A stretch of DNA of 64,000 bases, taken from NCBI GenBank assembly GCA_000320605.2, contig KB445801.1:187645-251644 (forward strand). Reading direction: 5' to 3'. Within the stretch, counting starts at the first letter, position 1. Each line of letters starts with the position of its first letter. Under the pieces are notes generated by a model. The model made no database searches. It saw only the letters and a program-made list of their open reading frames with translations, and had not been told where the DNA came from. Positions 36,001 to 47,252 of the stretch are shown here, in pieces. The stretch is from Gelatoporia subvermispora B. Taxonomy: Eukaryota > Basidiomycota > Agaricomycetes > Polyporales > Gelatoporiaceae. The translations under genes and the position numbers were made by a program.

Positions 36001-38196
36001 TCCTCGTGAACCCACACGTGACGACCACCCGTTGACCGCTGTGCGCTCGCGAAGTTGATAGGGCCCCAAGTTGCGCATCGGATCTCGGAGTTCGCTCGCA
36101 AGTCAAGAAAATACAGATGCTGTAGCCAGCTTTAGCGCAAATAGTCCCCCGCGTCCGGCATTGCAGCCTGCCCCACAGGTTAGAAGCGGCATCAAGGACC
36201 GCACAGCTCACCTCCAATAGCTGGTGGAAGTTGACAACAGGCATGGTTCACATGCTCGCTAATCGTATCGCCGTCCTGGCCGCCACCGTGAACGCTTCAA
36301 TTCGTGATGGTCACCCGCGGATGCCTTCGCACAGCCAGCACGCACGAGTCGGTGGGGGCAACTGCAGCCGCTAGGCATTGGAGCGGGCTCTCCAAAGCTT
36401 CCTCTGCGTGGACCTGCTAAGCCGCTGCGAACTTCGCTGTTTTCTGCTCTGGGAGACCTGCGAACGCGAGCCCGAGCTTGTCGGTCACGAGGGGCACGCT
36501 GGTCGTCAAAATATCCGGCGGACGCGCCTCGAGGCAAATGGCGCCATAGAGCAGTTCCAAAATAGGCAACATATCGAGCCGGTGCCCTTTGCCCACTGTG
36601 CATGCTGGACAGGGCAGATTCGTCCTCCCGAGCTCGTTCCCTCGGCATCAACATCAGTACCAGTTCCGACACCGTGTGCCGCCCGCTTAGACCAATTCTG
36701 GAAGACGTCCAAGAAGAAGCACAAACCGTCCAGCGACACCAAGCGACCTCGTACGGTAAGGTCCGCAGCACTCGCTGCTCCGAGGTGCGACGCGCGGGGC
36801 GTTCTTGGCGTAGCGAGGAACCGTCAGCTGGTATGTCTGGCAGATCCTTCGGCCTCGAACCGCGGACGACAATATACTGTTCGATGGTAGCGCTTGTGGC
36901 CGCCGGCTGTACATGGCAAGTTATATTCAGGTTCACAACCTTCACGAGCACGGTCGAAAAAGGACGTAGCCGCGCACATCAGAATCGAAGCGCACCTCCA
37001 CAACGGCTGTAAAACGATCTAATCTTGGGACAGTGAGAGCGGGTTAGTCCAGTCAGTCCCGGTTTGGGCTCCTAGCCTGCTTCGGACACGTCTGTCGTCG
37101 ATCCCAGGGCCACCCGCAGCCCCGCCTCTACACATGTTATACTGCTGCTGCATGGGGTGTGCCCTGCGTATTCAACGTGTCGCTCGGCTCGCCACCAGAT
37201 GCCGTGTTTGTTGACTCTTGTGGACTACATTCCAGCCGAGATATCAAACCATGCCCCTGCCAGATATCTCATCGTGAAGTGCCGGATTTCACATATGTTA
37301 ATTGCGCATGAATGCACTGCCGCGGACGTTGTAGCGCGTCGCGAGTACGTCGGACGCGAACTTCGTCTTCCCGTAAGCTGTCAGAAGCCCAAGAATGCAG
37401 ACATTGCCAATCAGTGCGACTCGAGTACATGGACGGCCTTGGGCTGCTGCGTTCTCGAGTATGTGACCTCTATCGAAGTGCTCCTCCAGAGCTCGTGTAG
37501 AGGTCTACCGTCTTCGTCGCGCGCCCCGGGCCTCGAGGTTGGGATGGTCCGGCTCAAAATAGTATGAGTTCCGAGAGTGGGAGGCGCGGAGGGACGTCGG
37601 CGGAACGGGTGCCTATCCGTTGACGCAGCGGGCAGTGCGCTGGAGCAGCTGCATGCTAAGACATCGCAGGCAGCAATGATGGTGCAATACACGTGTATGA
37701 ACATAGTACAGATCTCGAGGCACGAACGTGAACCGAGCGTGCGGAACGTAGCCGCGCATGACTTTGGTTGTGTCGAGCGCGAGCAGGCGCGACCGTCCCG
37801 AAATCTCCGGGCGTAGAGGCTCATGATCACAGGCGAGTTGTTGGGGCCTACGAAAAAGGTCAAACCGGTCGGAGAGTTGGTAAATGAACTGTTCGCACCC
37901 CACGGCGAAGGGAATAGCGAGCGGAGTGCAAGACATGTAATCGAAGGTCTGTCGCTGCAGTAGCGCTGCAGCGAGATGCAGCGTTGTACACGAAATGGGA
38001 CGAATACAGGATACGTCTAGTGGGGACGATTTTAGCGGAAAAGGGGAAATTGTTCTGATTTGCGGGAGGTTAGCGCGCACGCTGGGGCTGCTTCTATTCT
38101 GACGCTCTCTGTCGGCTCTCAGATCTCTTTAACCGTCCGCCCGCGTCTTGTCCGTCTCTGCTTCCCTTTCCCCCTCCGCCCCCCTCACGCCGGTCA
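33043..38196. other. 5.1-kb stretch without a supported gene
   Basis: The longest gene-free interval outside the transposon zone. Many overlapping frames up to 230 codons occur on both strands between 35500 and 37600, but GC-rich sequence gives such frames by chance and none has a domain I recognise. One phrase near 35757..35800 (ECSACRACKRSKTR) recalls half of a Zn2Cys6 cluster but lacks the third Cys and any downstream partner. The right end should hold the promoter of the GATA factor. Confidence 0.45.
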
Positions 38197-41107
38197 ATGC
38201 CCTCCATTATCAATCTCAAGTTCAAAGTCGGTTCCCGTCGTTCACAGCGACGAGCCGTGCACTCATCCTGACTCGCTCTCACAGGGCAACAAGTCCTTCG
38301 TACCGTTCAGCAATCTCGGCGATGCAGACTCTCTTACCATGACCTGGAAGGTAAACCATTTGTTCTCTACTGTTGCCACCCGTGTATTAAGTCCACCTCG
38401 CCACCCTCCTAGGTCTGCACAAAAGTCGCCAGCTTCCTCGAGCAAGGCCAGCGGCTCGAGAACCTGAGTTGGAGACTATGGCACCTGCAGAATCTTATGG
38501 TCGACACCGACAATGCAAAGTCCAAGCGCGACTTTAAGAAGCTCTCCAAGTGTATGAGCGACAAGCTTGACAAGGAAAAGGGCCGGTGTGTACCTCTCTC
38601 CAGCAAGGCTCGCCGTCCCTGACATCGCTGGCCCTGCGCCACACAGGTCTATCGAGGAGCTGCAAGCGCCCGGCTTCAGGCGTAACCACTCGACAGAGCT
38701 CATCCAGCAGCGCGCAGCCGAGAAGGAACGCGAGCGCGAGGCACAGCAGAATGGCAGGCCCGGGACCATCCACCGTATGCAGTTCACCTTCAGCGTGGAC
38801 CAGCCCTTCTCCGTCGCCGCACCGACGATGCCCAAGAAGCCCGACCTGAAGCCGTCCCCCGAATTCAAGGACAACGCCATCAAGCGCGGACGTGCTGCCG
38901 CTGCCGCCGCCGCTCGGTCGGCCGCGGTCGAAGAGGCCGCCGCCGCCGCCACCGCGGACGCCAACGACAAAGACCAAGACCAGCCTCTCACGCAGCGCGG
39001 TCGCAAGCCGACCGCTGCCAGCAACGACTCGAACACTTCGTCCTCCCAAGATCTGTATCCAACTACGTCTCTCCGTTTCCCTTCCATTTTCTCTAACGAC
39101 TTCGGGCCGTCGGCCCTGCTGTATCCTACACCGACTCTCACGAACCCCATGACTTACGGCGAGGGCGTCGGGCAGAATAGCCACGCGCACGCCGAGGGCT
39201 TCAGCATCGTGCGCCCGACGATCGAACTTCCCCTCGACGAGCTCCTCAACGCGGACAGCCCGAGCGGGTGGTCGGCGTACAGCATGACCAACGACGTACA
39301 CATGGCAGATATCCAAGACGACGTGGACGTCAAGCCTGCGAACGACGAGCTCATGTACCCGCAATCGACCCGTGCCTCGTCCGAGGAGGATGATGCGCTG
39401 CTCACTTCCACTGCTGCCCTCCGCAACGTGCCGCCATTCGACAGCGTTGACGACCTCGTTCCCCGCACCATCACCCCGTCGCGTATAGGGCCCAACCCCG
39501 GCGCTGCACCGGCACCGGCACCAGCGCCACTCAACGGCAAGCGGCGACCATCCCTCAGCCTGCGCACGCAAGCAGCAGCAGCAGCGCGCGCCGCTGGTCC
39601 CGGCGCTACCCCCGTCAACGGCCCCGCGCCGCAGCACCACCAGAACTCGGCACCCGGCGGCGTCAAGGCCGAGTGCTCGAACTGCGGCGCTACGCACACC
39701 CCTCTGTGGCGGCGCGGGCTGAACGACGAGCTGAACTGCAACGCGTGCGGTCTGTATTGCAAACTGGTACGTATTGTATCCTCCGGTGTCACGCCACAGG
39801 TGTCTGATATGTCCCGCGTAGCACAAACGCCCGCGCCCCAAGAGCATGAGGAACCACAGTGGCGAGGGACGCACGCAGAGCGCTCCACGCCAGGAGTCGC
39901 AGGAAGTGATCGGTACGTTCTCCGTGATCACTGGTACAACGTGGACTGATGTATATACCGGTTCGACAGCCCAATGCTACAACTGCCACACTACCGCCAC
40001 TCCACTCTGGCGGAAAGACGACGAAGGCAAGACGGTGTGCAATGCGTGAGTGCCAACTACATGTTTCGAAGGGCCTGACGCTCACGAAGCCTTCTTCCTG
40101 TCCCGAACTTGACAGATGTGGTCTATAGTGAGTTCATTCCCGGTGTATGTGTGTTTTATGCCGTAACTGACTCTGGTACCAGCTACAAGCTGCACGGCTC
40201 TGCTCGTCCTATCTCCATGAAGTCAGACGTCATCCGCAAGCGAGCACGGCACGACGCCCGGCGTGTGGGCCCCGGCGTTTCTGAGACACCATCCGCTAGC
40301 CCTGGCGCAAGTCGTCGCGCGTCCCCTTCCGGCGACCCCACACCAACGCTCGCGCCGGACTCCACGACTCAGATGCCGTACGGTGTTGGTACGGGCAGCC
40401 CTGAGGAAGTCGAATACCACCAGTCTATGCAATCCGAATTGATGGGCGCTCTGGGCACACCCACCAACAATCAGAACGGGTCTTACGCCACGCAGAACAG
40501 CTTCTCGTTCACGTACCCTCCGTTCCCGGGGCCGTACCACCCTGACTACCTGAACCAGGTATTCAATGCCCCCACGGACCCGCTCCCCTTCGCGCCTGGC
40601 GACACTTCTGATGTGGATTCCTGCTCGGAGACTCGCACGAACAAGCGCCGGCGGATGAGCAATGACTCCGCCTCCGAGCCGCCGTCCTCCGCGGTGTCCT
40701 ACGGCTCGTACTCGGACTCGTACACTTCGACGTCATCCTCCACGTCGCACTCGCAGCGCTCCTCGGTCGAGTTCTACAACTCGTACTCGTTCGGCGCCAT
40801 GATGCGCGACTCGGGCAGCGCGCTGTGGCACCCGCCGATGCTCCCGCCCGAGAACGCGACCAACTCGCCGCAGTTCATCCACCCGCCGATGCTGCCCCCA
40901 GACGAGTCGCCGCACATGTACCAGTCCGTGCTCCAGCACGACGACGCGGACTCGCTCTTTGCGACGTACCTCCACCCGCCGATGATCCGCACGGAGGACT
41001 CGCCGCCGATGGGCTCGCTGCAGCTGCACCCGCCGATGCTCCCGACAGAATGGAAGAACCCGAACGTCCACGCCGACTACTACGACGTGCACATGGCGAC
41101 GTTCTGA
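38197..41107 (+). CDS. GATA transcription factor with AreA-type N-terminus and two zinc fingers
   Basis: Eight exons join in frame (38197..38226, 38285..38350, 38413..38585, 38647..39766, 39822..39912, 39970..40045, 40116..40127, 40183..41107), giving 830 residues. Near residue 50 is RLENLSWRLWHLQNLMVD, the conserved N-terminal block of AreA-type fungal GATA factors. Poly-Ala and Ser/Pro-rich segments follow. Finger 1 is CSNCGATHTPLWRRG...CNAC, ending GLYCKLHKRPRPKSM. Finger 2 is CYNCHTTATPLWRKD...CNAC, ending GLYYKLHGSARPISM. Both have C-x2-C-x17/18-C-x2-C form and are only about 30 residues apart with no Cys in the linker. The C-terminus holds four HPPM repeats. Two-finger fungal GATA factors often repress iron-uptake genes, whereas AreA types control nitrogen use; this one mixes features of both. 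The first small exon is the least certain part. Confidence 0.9.
40116..40127 (+). other. 12-nt microexon in GATA finger 2
   Basis: ATGTGGTCTATA lies between a cttgacag acceptor and a gtgagt donor. It supplies the last Cys of finger 2 and the start of the Gly-Leu-Tyr-Tyr helix. Without it the finger cannot be completed in frame. Confidence 0.85.
40829..41047 (+). repeat. four HPPM(L/I) coding repeats in the GATA factor C-terminus
   Basis: CACCCGCCGATG recurs at 40829, 40880, 40973 and 41027, each in frame and coding His-Pro-Pro-Met followed by Leu or Ile. Copies 1, 2 and 4 continue as LPP or LPT and copy 3 as IRT. Spacers are acidic or Ser-rich. The nearly fixed DNA and the acidic context suggest a duplicated short linear motif. 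Confidence 0.85.
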
Positions 41108-43507
41108 TTGTCCCGCCCCGTCCCAACCGGTTCCGTGCCCGCCCAGTATGGACTCTGCGGACATCCCGTCGCGTAAATTATGCTCTCGCGACCGCGCTCG
41201 GGGGCGTCCGTTAATGCTCCGCTTTGGTCTCGTCGTTTTCGCTGGTGTCCACGTCGTCATCATGGTATATTTTTCCCGAAGCTTTTCCTGTGTAGATTGT
41301 CTTGCTTGTCGCATATCGGTCCGAGCAGCATCATCAGACTCCCGCATCATTGCATCCGCTTTCCCAGTCGTGTCCTGCCTCGCGTCTCGCCCGCCTTCTT
41401 GCCCCCGCCTTCTCCGTCTCTCTTCCGACTGTGCAGTTCCCACACATATATCCATATCTCTCTCTCGCGCCCTTCCGCTTCATGCTTGGCACCGTGTCTT
41501 CGTTCTTGTCTCTCCCCTTCCGATTGCTCTTCAGTCCAGTTCGCGTACAGGTTGTATTACAGGTAGTAGCCGTCTCCCGCGAAGGGCTTCGCGTATCAAG
41601 CCCCCCATATCCAGTATTTAACCACACCTTTGTCACCGCCAAACGCGGTGGCGACGAAATCGTATCTTTGGGTGCTGGACACCTCGGGACTCGGTATCAG
41701 CCAGAAGTGCGTCTAATGCGGTGCGTGCCCGGACGTCACGACTTCAATGGAGTTCGCGAAGATTCGAATTCCTCAGGCCTCTCGCCGCCGGCGTCGGCGA
41801 TGCGGGCAGAGCGGCCGAGCAGTCCCTTTCGCCGAGGAATTTCCGGCCGCGGGAAAGGTGTGCACGCGCTGGGACAAACCTCGCCATATGCGGCGCGCGA
41901 CGTGTATACAGAAGCGACATGTGCATGAGGTGCGTTCATTTCGGCGGAAGTGGGGGCTGCGTGCTGTGGGCCCGGCGGCGCGGCAAGGCCTCGAGGAGGA
42001 CGTGTGATGTGGTGCGCGGGCGTGGGAGGCGTCCTGGCAGCCCGCGCTGATCGTCGGGAACGGTGAGGGCGACGCTGGACACGACACGGGGACATGCCGC
42101 CTACAGCGGGCGTGGGCGCACTACATTGTGAATGTACGCGTGCGGCGCGTCGTCATCAGAAAATAAGCTTTCGCATGCGAATCAGAGTTTGGCGGGCCTG
42201 CGCGCGACGCAGGGCTTGGGCTCGGGATGCGTCATACATCGGGCGGGCTATCTGCTCGAGAGAGATAGATCTGCGCATCACGCATGCGGGGCTGATGGGA
42301 GGCTCTTGCCCTTTGTGTCAAGACAAAATCAGGTGCTTGGACGCGGCTTCGTAGATCTGCACGGCTTGAAGGAGATGCCTTGTACACGATGCGGAATAGT
42401 GAAGACGTCGGGCCTGGAGTGTTTGGCGACACCGGTGCGGTGCGTTGAGATATCAGCTGCGCGGCCCGTGTTGACGCAATCTGGTGCTGGAGGTTGTATA
42501 GGACTGACTCTGCGCCGCCGGCCTATGTCAGGACGAGATATGGATCGAACGTGTTGTGTTCGTCATGCTACGTGTCTGCGTAGTTGAACTTCTTCTACAG
42601 CACGAAGACTCACGAAGGAGCCGCAATTATCTCGGGGGTACCCACAGCTCAAGCCATCTCTCCGCCTTTGTGACGCAGATACGAGGAATTCCCGCACGTC
42701 CGGCATGATGCGGAGATTTAGAGTGCAGAATCATCCGCGAATGACGCGAAGCCCCGAATGCGGGCACGACAATCCTTGATCAATGTTCTGCCAAAGGAGA
42801 TCGCCATAGGATTGATATCGTGTGTCGTGGAACAAAGGTGCACGCCTCCTCTGCGTGCTTGCCTCGTGAGTATCAGGTTGACTGGAAGGTTGTCTAGGTT
42901 GAATGATCTCTCCCGGAGGTGCGCAGGACGATCCGACGCGTTACTACGCTTCGCTAGACGTGTCGTTCTGATGCAGAGTGGCTCCATGAAAAAACCCGCC
43001 CAATGGAGCAAACTCACAAACGACACTTCTTCCCGTGGTACTACTTTGCACCGTGTACCCGCGCAAAAGCTGGGGTGGACGCGCTGTTGCAAGGGTTCAG
43101 ATAGCGACTCCACACCCCGGAAAGCTTCTAGCGTCTTGCTCGCAATAGGACTTCTGAACACTCTCGCGTCTTCAAGAGCCGGAACAAGATCAGACCAGAA
43201 ATTTTGTTCTCCATTATGTTTTCCAGAGTCTTGTCCGCAGAAGAGACGACCAAAGAAAAGTGTGAACGAAGCAGAGGCAAGATCACAGCATGATACGGAC
43301 TTCGCGGTTTGGCGGGGCGGGGATCTGCGATGCCGATCATTGCTCGTTTTGGCAAGTTGTGGCGGGGTCGTCATCCCAGTTCCAACCTGCCAAGCCGGCC
43401 TCGGGGCGAGCTCGTCCAACGCGACCACCCTCGACGTATGTCCCCCGGCACCCTATTCTTCGTCTTAATCCCGCCTTTGTATCGATAAATTTCTCCCTTC
43501 GTTCATC
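41108..43507. other. gene-poor stretch upstream of GH79 copy 3
   Basis: 2.4 kb. It begins with a pyrimidine-rich 3' flank of the GATA gene (41280..41540). Frames of up to 236 codons at 42718..43468 lie on both strands over the same bases and show no domain, so they are taken as chance. A short AT-rich patch (tatcgataaatttctccc) lies about 15-35 bases before the GH79 ATG. Confidence 0.5.
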
Positions 43508-46075
43508 ATGATCTCTGTATCCTTATTGTGGGCGTTGTACGCCCTTCTCGCGACCGTGCTGAACGGCGCGCACGCGTCGGTGACGGTCTATAGCCAACAA
43601 CCCCTGGCGGCGGCGAGCCCGACGACCACAGCGTCTGGAACGATATATACCGGTCTTGCTGTATATGACCCTCTGGTTTTGAGTCCTCCACCCATTCCAA
43701 ACCCGCCGCCATCAACGCAGTTCGGAATTACGCTGCAAAACAGCGCGTCAAATGTGGGCGGACTGTCGATTCCGCTCAGCGGGACATTCTATGGATTCTC
43801 TGTTGAAATGTCGGTGGTGACGCAAGTCCGTGAGTTGCCCCCTTCGACGTGATATTGCTCGGTCTGATGGGCGGTTCTTGTGCTAGTGGGCTTGAACGCG
43901 TATGTCGCGAAACCTTGATGTGGCGAGATGTGGACGGCTGATGAAATTCAAATGACAGATCCTTTTTGCAAGTACCGTTCTTGAATCTCATGTCTCTGGT
44001 TGCTTCGCGCGCTGGGGCTGTGTATATCCGCGTTGGAGGTAACACGCAGGATTACGCTTCACTTGTCCCAAGTCTGGGCGATGGTAAATCAATCGAAAAG
44101 CAACAGACAGGTAACGGGAACCCTGTACGTCGTACCGTTCTCGTAGTTCTTGATTATATCCTCACAAATCACATGCTTTCCGACCTATCTAAAGACACAA
44201 ACTCCCACATTGCTGTTCACGCCGGAGATCCTGTATATGCTTAGTAATATATCCTCTCTCGTGAACGCGAAGTGGTACCTGGGTGTCCCAATGAACGATA
44301 CCTCCAACTTGCGCCTCCAGATTGCCGAATACGGCGAACGCATCCTTGGCGATAAGCTCCTCGGCTTGCAAGTCGGGAACGAACCAGATTTATACGCTAG
44401 GTAAGGGGAAAGTATGCTTGCTCCCGTGAGCTGCTGACGAAATTGTCGCTGCTGGTTACAGACACGGTCATCGCCCGTCTACCTACGGTCCTTACGACTA
44501 TTTCGGGGAGTTTGGGCAGATTGCGCTGGCGCTCGAGCAAGATTCCGCTGTGCCCGTCTCTAACAATCTGATCGGACCTAGCGTCGCGACCGGTGACTGG
44601 CATCCTGAGGGTAAGTGAGATAGGTACATGCATCGAAAATCAGCTCATGTCCCGGCGCAGACGTCTGGAACACCGGGTTCATACAAGCCTACTCAAACAA
44701 TCTGCTCGCGCTCAGTGTCGAACAGTGAGTATATGCGCCTTATTCGTGGCCGCACCGCCTCACATCGTGATCTAGCTATCCCGACGACAATTGTGCCGCG
44801 ATATACCCCGGGTTCGGCACACCCAAGGACCCACAGGCTGAATTCGCAAATTTCCTCACACACAGCGCGGGCCGGGACACGATTGGGTACCTGCTCAACT
44901 CGGCCGCGATTGCGCAGCAGGCGGGGAAGCCGTTCATCATGTTCGAGACAAACACGGCATCGTGCGGCGGCTTCCCTGGCATTAGCGATAGTTTCGGTGC
45001 GGCGCTCTGGGCCCTGGATTATGGGCTGCAGATGGCATACAGCAACTTCTCGCATGCGCTTCTGCACGTTGGTGGTCAAGACGTATACTATAATGTAAGT
45101 GGTTCCTGTGTGACATAGTTCGATGGATGTTGACAGATGTGATGACCATTTCATAGCCCTTTACGCGTGCGTGTGCTCTCGATCGTCTATTTGTCCTGAG
45201 TGTTTGCTGATGATGTGTCAATTGCAGCACCCCCGACAAACCAGTCGGTGTACCATCAATGGACCATCGGCCCGATATTCTACTCCGTGCTGGCGGTCGC
45301 CGAAGCACTCGGCCCGACGAACAATTCGCAGATTATCGACCTCTTTGCGAACGGCAACAGCGATGAGACGCCAGGCTATGCAATTTACGAGAACGGGAAC
45401 CTCGCGCGTGTCGCGCTGTTCAACTACATGACGGACCCGTCCGGCGCAAACGACTATGTCGCGACCCTCTCGATGGGCGACGCGGTCGTGCCTGCCCAGG
45501 TCCAGGTCAAGTGAGTGCTTCGCTTCCGATGGGTGCTTCTCCCGCGTCGTTGATATGCATCTGCCAGATACCTCTTGGCGCCTTCTGTTGGGGAACACTT
45601 CAATATCACATGGGCGAACCAGGTCGGTACCTCGAATGCTTGTTGTTCCTTGCGCAGCAGTGCTTATCACCGCCCGCAGACCTTCGGGGGCCAGTTCGGC
45701 GCGGATGGGCGCCTGCAGGGAACCGAGTACATCCAGACCGTCGCATGCGACACGGGCGCGAACGCATGCCAGGTGCGGGTACCCGCACCGGGGTTCGCGC
45801 TTGTGTTCATGACCAACGACGCGCTCGAGGAGGCAACGCCGACGAGCACGGCGACGTTCGCGACGACGGCGTACACGAAGACGATGAATACTGCGTCAAT
45901 CGACCCCTCGGTGCTCGCGACGTCGAATGGGCATAGTGGGAAGGACCTGCAGCTTGGGAGCACGAGCAGCGGGAGCAGTAACTCGGGAAGGGCTGCGAGC
46001 GTGTATCCGAGCACGGCTGTACTCGCTATCGTGCTCGTGGGTGTCTCGGCAGTGCTACGGGCCGTTGCGAGCTGA
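43508..46075 (+). CDS. GH79 family glycoside hydrolase (beta-glucuronidase-like), secreted, GPI-type tail, copy 3
   Basis: It starts at 43508 with a signal peptide (MISVSLLWALYALLATVLNG, then AHA) and ends at 46075. Landmarks are GFSVEMSVVTQ at the end of exon 1 (43829), a 13-nt microexon at 43887..43899 giving LGLNA, SFLQVPFLNLMSLVASRAGA, RVGGNTQDYASLVPSLGDG, LQVGNEPDLYAR with the likely acid/base Glu, MFETNTASCGGFPGISDSFG with the likely nucleophile, and a GH79 C-terminal domain ending in TSSGSSNSGR and a hydrophobic tail. It has the same exon plan as copies 1 and 2 but lies 35 kb away in the opposite direction and directly borders the transposon zone. The role should be the same: removal of uronic acid from plant or fungal glycans at the cell surface. 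Confidence 0.9.
43887..43899 (+). other. 13-nt microexon of GH79 copy 3
   Basis: TGGGCTTGAACGC lies between a cttgtgctag acceptor and a gtatgt donor. With one base from exon 1 and one from exon 3 it codes Leu-Gly-Leu-Asn-Ala, leading into SFLQVPFLNLM. Confidence 0.88.
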
Positions 46076-46760
46076 GGTGTAGTTGGCTTCGGACGCCGAG
46101 ACAGTTCTGGACTGGCAGGACTTTGCAAATTTCGGACTTCTATAGTAGTAATCAAGGTGACTCTTCTATGTCAGTTTGTAACATACATGGACTTTTGTAC
46201 GTCGTTGTTGGTGTCGAAGATTGGCGCTGGTGTGCGGGATGATCGGAGTTCTTTGAACTTCTGGTATTGCTTTTCTCGGAAGCCTATACTATCAGTTACC
46301 TCCTTTTGCAAAGCCGCAACCTCTTAAAAAATCGATTATAGCTCCGCCCACACTGACACATTCAGTCTCGGAGTCAAAAATATAAATGCATTAGTAGATT
46401 GTGAACATTATCTACCACTCAGAAATTTCTCGGCATGAGGTGGTGAGGATATGGAGTGATATCAACGACGTTTTTCAAAGGAGTGTAAGCTTTACATCAA
46501 AACTGATAATGAGATCTATCCATCACTATTGCACCGGCAGCTCTCAGCTTCATTGCTGTGAGGTTTCCTATCGCAAAGAATCATGCTAAACAGCCCGATC
46601 TGCATCAACTAGCCATGTTAGAGCTGGACACAATATTTGTGAAGGAAGGGGTGACTTGCTGGTGGCGCAGAGTGACGGTTTAGAACTCCGTTGATCCGCG
46701 GTGGCTGCGACTTTTGCAAGTGAGGCAATGTGCGCTGACGAGCATTTTTTCTAAACGCAG
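46076..46760. other. intergenic, start of transposon zone
   Basis: GC falls sharply here compared with the GH79 gene. No coding sequence is recognised; this should be the 3' flank of GH79 copy 3 followed by the left part of a pogo remnant. Confidence 0.5.
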
Positions 46761-47252
46761 ATGCCCAAGGCGAAAGCCTTCTGCTTGGCAAAGGCCGCTC
46801 AGGCCAATGCTGAAGTGGAAGTGCGCATCCGCGAGGCAAGTCAGCATATACACCAGCAACGAGCTTCTGGTGAAACCCCTTCAATTGCCCGGACTGCTCG
46901 TGCTTATAATGTAACCTATGCTCGTCTATATAATCGCTTCACCAAACGTCATCAAAATGCCTCAAAGGCACAGGAGAAGAACAGACTACTTACAGACGCT
47001 CAGGAGGAAGCACTGGTAGATTGGGTCAAGGATTTGGGGCGACAGGGAAGACCTGTAGGTCGTCCCTCGATGCAATGGGTTGAAGCATTCAAGACAAGGC
47101 ACCCAGATATACAATTCAGCCATTCATCGAGCCTTGACCCAAAATGCGCACAATGTTTCACTCCCACTGTGGTCTCGGCGCACTTCAAGGATCTCGAAGC
47201 ACTTCAGAAGAGGTACAAATTCAAAAGAAAGAACACATACAATATGGATGAA
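46761..47252 (+). pseudogene. pogo-type (CENP-B/Tigger-like) transposase, truncated
   Basis: An open frame from MPKAKAFCLAKAAQANAEVE to KNTYNMDE. The N-terminus contains a psq-type helix-turn-helix (IREASQHIHQQRASGETPSI and TARAYNVTYARLYNRF) and a CENP-B-like second helix-turn-helix (LLTDAQEEALVDWVKDLGRQ, GRPSMQWVEAFKTRHPD). It then reaches NMDE, the position of the first catalytic Asp of the DDE domain. From there on the sequence is no longer pogo but Copia gag (next entry). The transposase therefore lacks nearly all of its catalytic domain and is dead. The terminal repeats were not found. Confidence 0.8.

Noticed and set aside
38534..39931. 465-codon minus-strand frame
   Set aside because: It lies opposite the GATA factor exon, whose fingers and N-terminal block are unmistakable; it is a GC-rich shadow.
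42718..43468. Two 236-codon frames on opposite strands over the same bases
   Set aside because: Neither shows a domain, and overlapping long frames are expected by chance in GC-rich DNA.
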